Source: Tianweitania aestuarii (GTDB taxonomy: Bacteria; Pseudomonadota; Alphaproteobacteria; Rhizobiales; Rhizobiaceae). From it: 64,000 bases of DNA. The position numbers were made by a program, and so were the translations under genes. Under the pieces are notes generated by a model. It was not told where the DNA came from, ran no database searches, and saw nothing but the letters and a program-made list of their open reading frames with translations. Position 1 is the stretch's first letter. Every line of letters begins with the position of its first letter. The DNA lies in the NCBI RefSeq assembly GCF_018457165.1, contig NZ_JAFMNX010000001.1:1-64000 (forward strand). The letters are read 5' to 3'. This document shows, in pieces, positions 62,985 through 64,000 of the stretch.

Positions 62985-64000
62985 ATGGCTGGAACAATCG
63001 AACGCACGACGTTCGGCGTCTTGAAGGATGGCCGCAGCGTGGACTGCATCAGGCTTGCGCAGGACGGCGGACTTGATGTGCGCATCATCACGCTGGGTGC
63101 GGCGGTGCAGGCGCTGTTCGTGCCGGATGCGGGAGGCATGATGGCCGACGTCGTGCTCGGCTATGACGATCCGGAAGATTATCGGGTCAAACGGCAGTTC
63201 TTCGGTGCAACGATCGGCCGTTTTTCTAACCGCATCGCGGGCGGTCGCTTCGAGCTGGACGGCAAGGTGATCCACATCGCCACCAATGAAGGCAAGAACG
63301 TCCTGCATGGGGGACCGGAAGGGTTCGACCAGAAGCTCTGGACAATCGAGGATCTGGGCACCGAGCCGGAGCCGTTTGTTCGTTTGGGTCTGGTGAGCCC
63401 GGATGGCGACCAGGGCTTTCCCGGCGAGGTCACGGCCACTGTCACCTATCGGCTGACGAACCCAGGTGAACTGTCGATGCGCTACGAAGCAACGAGCGAT
63501 CGCACCACCGTCATCGGCATGACCCATCACGGCTATTTCAATCTGGGCGGCGTCGAGCATCTGCGAAGTGTGCTGGATCACCGTCTGCAGATGCCGGCCG
63601 ACCATTATCTGGCGGTGGCGAGCGACCTCATTCCCGAAGAAAGCCCCCGTTCGGTAGCGGATACGCTGTTCGACTTCCGGGAGGCCAAGCCGATCATGCG
63701 CGATCTGCGCACGGCGGATGACCAGCTGCTCACCACGAAAGGCTATGACCACTGCTTTTGTTTAGCCGACAAGCCGCACCAGGCCCCGCGTCTGGCGGCC
63801 CGGCTTCACCATCCGGCGAGCGGCCGCGTGATGGAGCTGCATTCCGACCAGCCCGGGCTGCAGTTTTATTCCGGCAACATGCTGAACGCCGGTGTGGCCG
63901 GCAAATACGGGCAGATCGCGCGGCAGGGCGATGCGCTTTGTTTGGAACCGCAGTCCTGGCCGAATGCGCCCAACCGGCCGGATTTCCCGAGCGCGCGGCT
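62985..64000 (+). CDS. galM: Aldose 1-epimerase (galactose mutarotase), cut by the window end
   Basis: Interconverts alpha and beta anomers of aldohexoses. At least 338 residues are open to the window edge with no stop reached. Visible: DVRIITLGAAVQALFVPD, VVLGYDDPEDY, FFGATIGRFSNRIAGGRFELDGK (in part: TIGRFSNRIAGG), the LHGG motif in NVLHGGPEGFDQKLW, THHGYFNLGG with the catalytic His, and YDHCFCL and GLQFYSGN near the C-terminus, with the Glu in CLEPQSWPNAPN expected as the base. ATG 62985 has GGGAGGA four bases upstream. Only a few codons are probably missing. Confidence 0.95.
   Translation, partial: MAGTIERTTFGVLKDGRSVDCIRLAQDGGLDVRIITLGAAVQALFVPDAGGMMADVVLGYDDPEDYRVKRQFFGATIGRFSNRIAGGRFELDGKVIHIATNEGKNVLHGGPEGFDQKLWTIEDLGTEPEPFVRLGLVSPDGDQGFPGEVTATVTYRLTNPGELSMRYEATSDRTTVIGMTHHGYFNLGGVEHLRSVLDHRLQMPADHYLAVASDLIPEESPRSVADTLFDFREAKPIMRDLRTADDQLLTTKGYDHCFCLADKPHQAPRLAARLHHPASGRVMELHSDQPGLQFYSGNMLNAGVAGKYGQIARQGDALCLEPQSWPNAPNRPDFPSAR

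Overview
The window is a piece of a GC-rich alphaproteobacterial chromosome, most likely Hyphomicrobiales (Rhizobiales). This rests on gene content and order: the aroA-cmk-rpsA group with a class II (CP4-like) AroA, gpmA-dapB, a TIGR02300 acidic protein, a UPF0314/DUF2585 protein, FosX of the Mesorhizobium type, an NDUFA9-like epimerase, and many four-base ATGA/GTGA gene overlaps. Genus cannot be fixed from sequence reading alone.

Layout. 1-3.2 kb is the end of an integrated element: a reverse transcriptase gene convergent with a tyrosine recombinase that abuts tRNA-Leu(CAG). 3.4-9.4 kb is a minus-strand housekeeping group (mgsA, glk, an MsbA-type ABC exporter, dapB, gpmA) with mepA upstream. 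9.5-14.3 kb has GST-queG-epimerase, divergent uppP, and an NDUFA9-like protein. 14.5-20.4 kb holds doxX, then aroA-membrane protein-cmk-rpsA on the minus strand, the TIGR02300 gene and tRNA-Ala(GGC). 20.5-29.0 kb is a carotenoid cluster: crtX-crtY-crtI-crtB joined by four-base overlaps, convergent crtE, fni (type 2 IPP isomerase), and a decayed, internally deleted crtZ. The encoded route makes beta-carotene; the glycosyltransferase CrtX has no locally encoded hydroxylase to feed it. 29.2-36.1 kb has small membrane proteins, a phosphoesterase, and a TetR regulator divergent from an RND efflux pair with a palindromic operator candidate between them. 36.1-40.6 kb has a GMC oxidoreductase, a DUF2161 nuclease-like protein, and a coupled DHH phosphoesterase-UvsE repair pair. 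40.6-42.4 kb is rich in dispersed palindromic repeats around an aldo/keto reductase. 42.5-44.8 kb is ubiE-ubiB.

45-58.3 kb is devoted mainly to nucleoside uptake and salvage: add, upp, and a minus-strand operon (ABC ATPase, fosX, isochorismatase-like hydrolase, two permeases, cdd, purine nucleoside phosphorylase, deoA), with the matching BMP-type binding protein 2.5 kb away. Imported nucleosides would be deaminated (Add, Cdd) and cleaved (PNP, DeoA), and uracil recovered by Upp. A structured 0.2-kb locus with a 28-codon reading frame and near-consensus ribosome binding site lies just beyond deoA. The right end carries msrA, tRNA-Ser(GGA), an unassigned membrane protein, coaBC, a 1-Cys peroxiredoxin and a galM cut by the window edge.

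The most notable observations are the element-borne reverse transcriptase that fits neither a canonical retron nor a complete group II intron protein, the crtZ relic beside an otherwise intact crt cluster, the unexplained structured small-ORF locus at 47.4 kb, FosX inside a nucleoside operon, and a Cys-to-Ser change in the neighbouring 'cysteine hydrolase'. No CRISPR array or insertion sequence was seen.
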